A stretch of 5,586 nucleotides of DNA, taken from NCBI GenBank assembly GCA_017464045.1, contig JAFUEG010000387.1, positions 1-5,586 of the forward strand, read 5' to 3'. This document shows, in pieces, positions 4,829 through 5,586 of the stretch. The translations under genes were made by a program, and so were the position numbers. The notes beneath the pieces were generated by a model. That model saw nothing but the letters and a program-made list of their open reading frames with translations, was not told where the DNA came from and did no database searches. This DNA is from Lachnospiraceae bacterium (lineage in GTDB: Bacteria > Bacillota_A > Clostridia > Lachnospirales > Lachnospiraceae). The stretch's first letter is position 1. Each line of letters begins with the position of its first letter.

Positions 4829-5410
4829 ATGTCGGTCGAAAAAATAGGTAAAATCACAGTTGAAACATGTGACATAGAAGGCCTTAAAGTTATAACTCCA
4901 TCTGTTTTCGGTGATGAGAGAGGATACTTTATGGAGATTTACAATTATAATGATTTTAAGGCCGCAGGTATAGATATGGAATTTGTACAGGATAATCAGT
5001 CAAGTTCTAAAAAAGGTGTACTTAGAGGTTTACATTTTCAGATAAATTATCCACAGGATAAGCTTGTAAGAGTTGTCAGTGGAGAAGTATTCGATGTGGC
5101 AGTTGACTTAAGAGAAGGGTCAAAGACATTTGGTAAGTGGTTTGGTGTAAGGCTTTCTGCAGAGAATAAAAAACAGTTTTTTATTCCGAAGAATTTTGCT
5201 CATGGATTTATTGTTTTATCAGACAATGCAGAATTTTGTTACAAATGTACTGATTTTTATCATCCAAATGATGAAGGTGGTTTGTTATGGTCAGATCCGG
5301 ATATTGGTATTGATTGGCCTATGCCTGACGGAATGGAAAGAAAAGATTTGACTATATCAGATAAAGACCACAAATGGGGCGGAATTAAAGACTATCAGGA
5401 GAACAGATAA
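4829..5410 (+). CDS. rfbC: dTDP-4-dehydrorhamnose 3,5-epimerase
   Basis: RfbC (RmlC) carries out the third step of dTDP-L-rhamnose synthesis, inverting C3 and C5 of dTDP-4-keto-6-deoxyglucose in the cytoplasm. The 193-residue length is normal and the cupin fold family is clear: FGDERGYFMEIYN (27-39, nucleotide contact), VLRGLHFQ (64-71) with the catalytic His69, PQDKLVRVVSGEVFDVAVDLR (75-95) with Lys78, FIPKNFAHGF (118-127), FCYKCTDFY (136-144) with the likely catalytic Tyr138, and GLLWSDPDIGIDWP (151-164). The C-terminal LTISDKDHKWGG is the usual family ending. It is followed, with a one-base overlap (TAATG), by a polysaccharide export permease, so the two are translationally linked and the rhamnose probably enters an exported wall or capsule polymer. 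The rmlA, rmlB and rmlD genes are not in the window. No residue expected for activity appears to be missing. Confidence 0.95.
   Translation: MSVEKIGKITVETCDIEGLKVITPSVFGDERGYFMEIYNYNDFKAAGIDMEFVQDNQSSSKKGVLRGLHFQINYPQDKLVRVVSGEVFDVAVDLREGSKTFGKWFGVRLSAENKKQFFIPKNFAHGFIVLSDNAEFCYKCTDFYHPNDEGGLLWSDPDIGIDWPMPDGMERKDLTISDKDHKWGGIKDYQENR
5397..5401 (+). promoter_or_regulatory. Ribosome binding site of the export permease, inside rfbC
   Basis: AGGAG, eight bases before the ATG at 5410, lies in the last codons of rfbC. It decides the permease start and supports coupled translation. Confidence 0.75.
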
Positions 5411-5586
5411 TGTCATCAACTGCAGCAAAAAAACCAGGATATTTCAGAGATATATATCGAAATAGGAAGCTTATAGCCGGTCTGTCAAAAAATGATTTTA
5501 AAACAAAATACGCAGGATCGTTCTTCGGTATAATCTGGGCGTTTGTACAGCCGACCATTACAATTGTTGTATATTGGTTCGTGTTT
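5410..5586 (+). CDS. ABC-2 type polysaccharide export permease, N-terminal part (partial)
   Basis: Fifty-nine codons are visible before the window ends. The protein starts MSSTAAKKPGYFRDIYRNRK, a cytoplasmic amphipathic segment, then LIAGLSKNDFKTKYAGSFFG, then IIWAFVQPTITIVVYWFVF, the beginning of the first membrane helix. The pattern of a soluble lead-in, a D(F/L)K..Y..S..G block, and a W.....P helix start is typical of the Wzm/TagG/RgpC permeases that, with an ATPase partner, flip finished O-antigen, teichoic acid or rhamnose-glucose polymers across the membrane. The start overlaps the rfbC stop by one base. The ATPase gene would be expected just downstream, outside the window. Which polymer is carried cannot be told, though the linked rfbC points to one with rhamnose. 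Confidence 0.88.
   Translation, partial: MSSTAAKKPGYFRDIYRNRKLIAGLSKNDFKTKYAGSFFGIIWAFVQPTITIVVYWFVF

Overview
The window (5586 bases, AT-rich) looks like a chromosomal piece of a low-GC Gram-positive anaerobe, most likely a Clostridia member of the Lachnospiraceae type. This is inferred from base composition, strong AGGAGG ribosome binding sites, consensus sigma-A promoters, a lipoprotein with a PPDKPSGDG-rich tail, and a eukaryote-like UDP-sugar pyrophosphorylase of a kind I associate with gut Clostridia. No species can be named from the sequence alone.

Layout. Positions 1-792 (minus): N-terminal 264 residues of a flavin disulfide oxidoreductase, cut by the window edge. Positions 793-1115: no protein gene, but dense signals: the oxidoreductase promoter (minus), then on the plus strand a perfect TTGACA-17-TATAAT promoter, a GTTAG/CTAAC palindrome at its start point, and a strong terminator about 120 nt downstream. 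Together these look like a small regulated RNA gene. Positions 1116-2723 (minus): a beta-helix surface lipoprotein, preceded by a direct repeat TTTAAG-N5-TTTAAG placed 10 bp before a -10 box, which is the layout of a CiaR-like response-regulator site. Positions 2724-3332: 609 bases without a gene, mostly a fold-back element (281 bp core at 3031-3311, with an extra outer copy of its end at 2843). Positions 3333-4601 (minus): UDP-sugar pyrophosphorylase. Positions 4602-4828: divergent promoters. Positions 4829-5410 (plus): rfbC/rmlC, dTDP-4-dehydrorhamnose 3,5-epimerase, overlapping by one base the start of an ABC-2 polysaccharide export permease (5410-5586, cut by the window edge).

How it fits together. 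The right third belongs to cell-envelope polysaccharide synthesis: one gene makes nucleotide-activated sugar, one makes dTDP-rhamnose precursor, and one begins the export channel. The lipoprotein is a surface protein and may be under envelope-stress or two-component control. The oxidoreductase is unrelated. The most unusual items are the candidate sRNA locus at 943-1095, the CiaR-like box, and the nested fold-back element, which sits 22 bases after the pyrophosphorylase stop codon.
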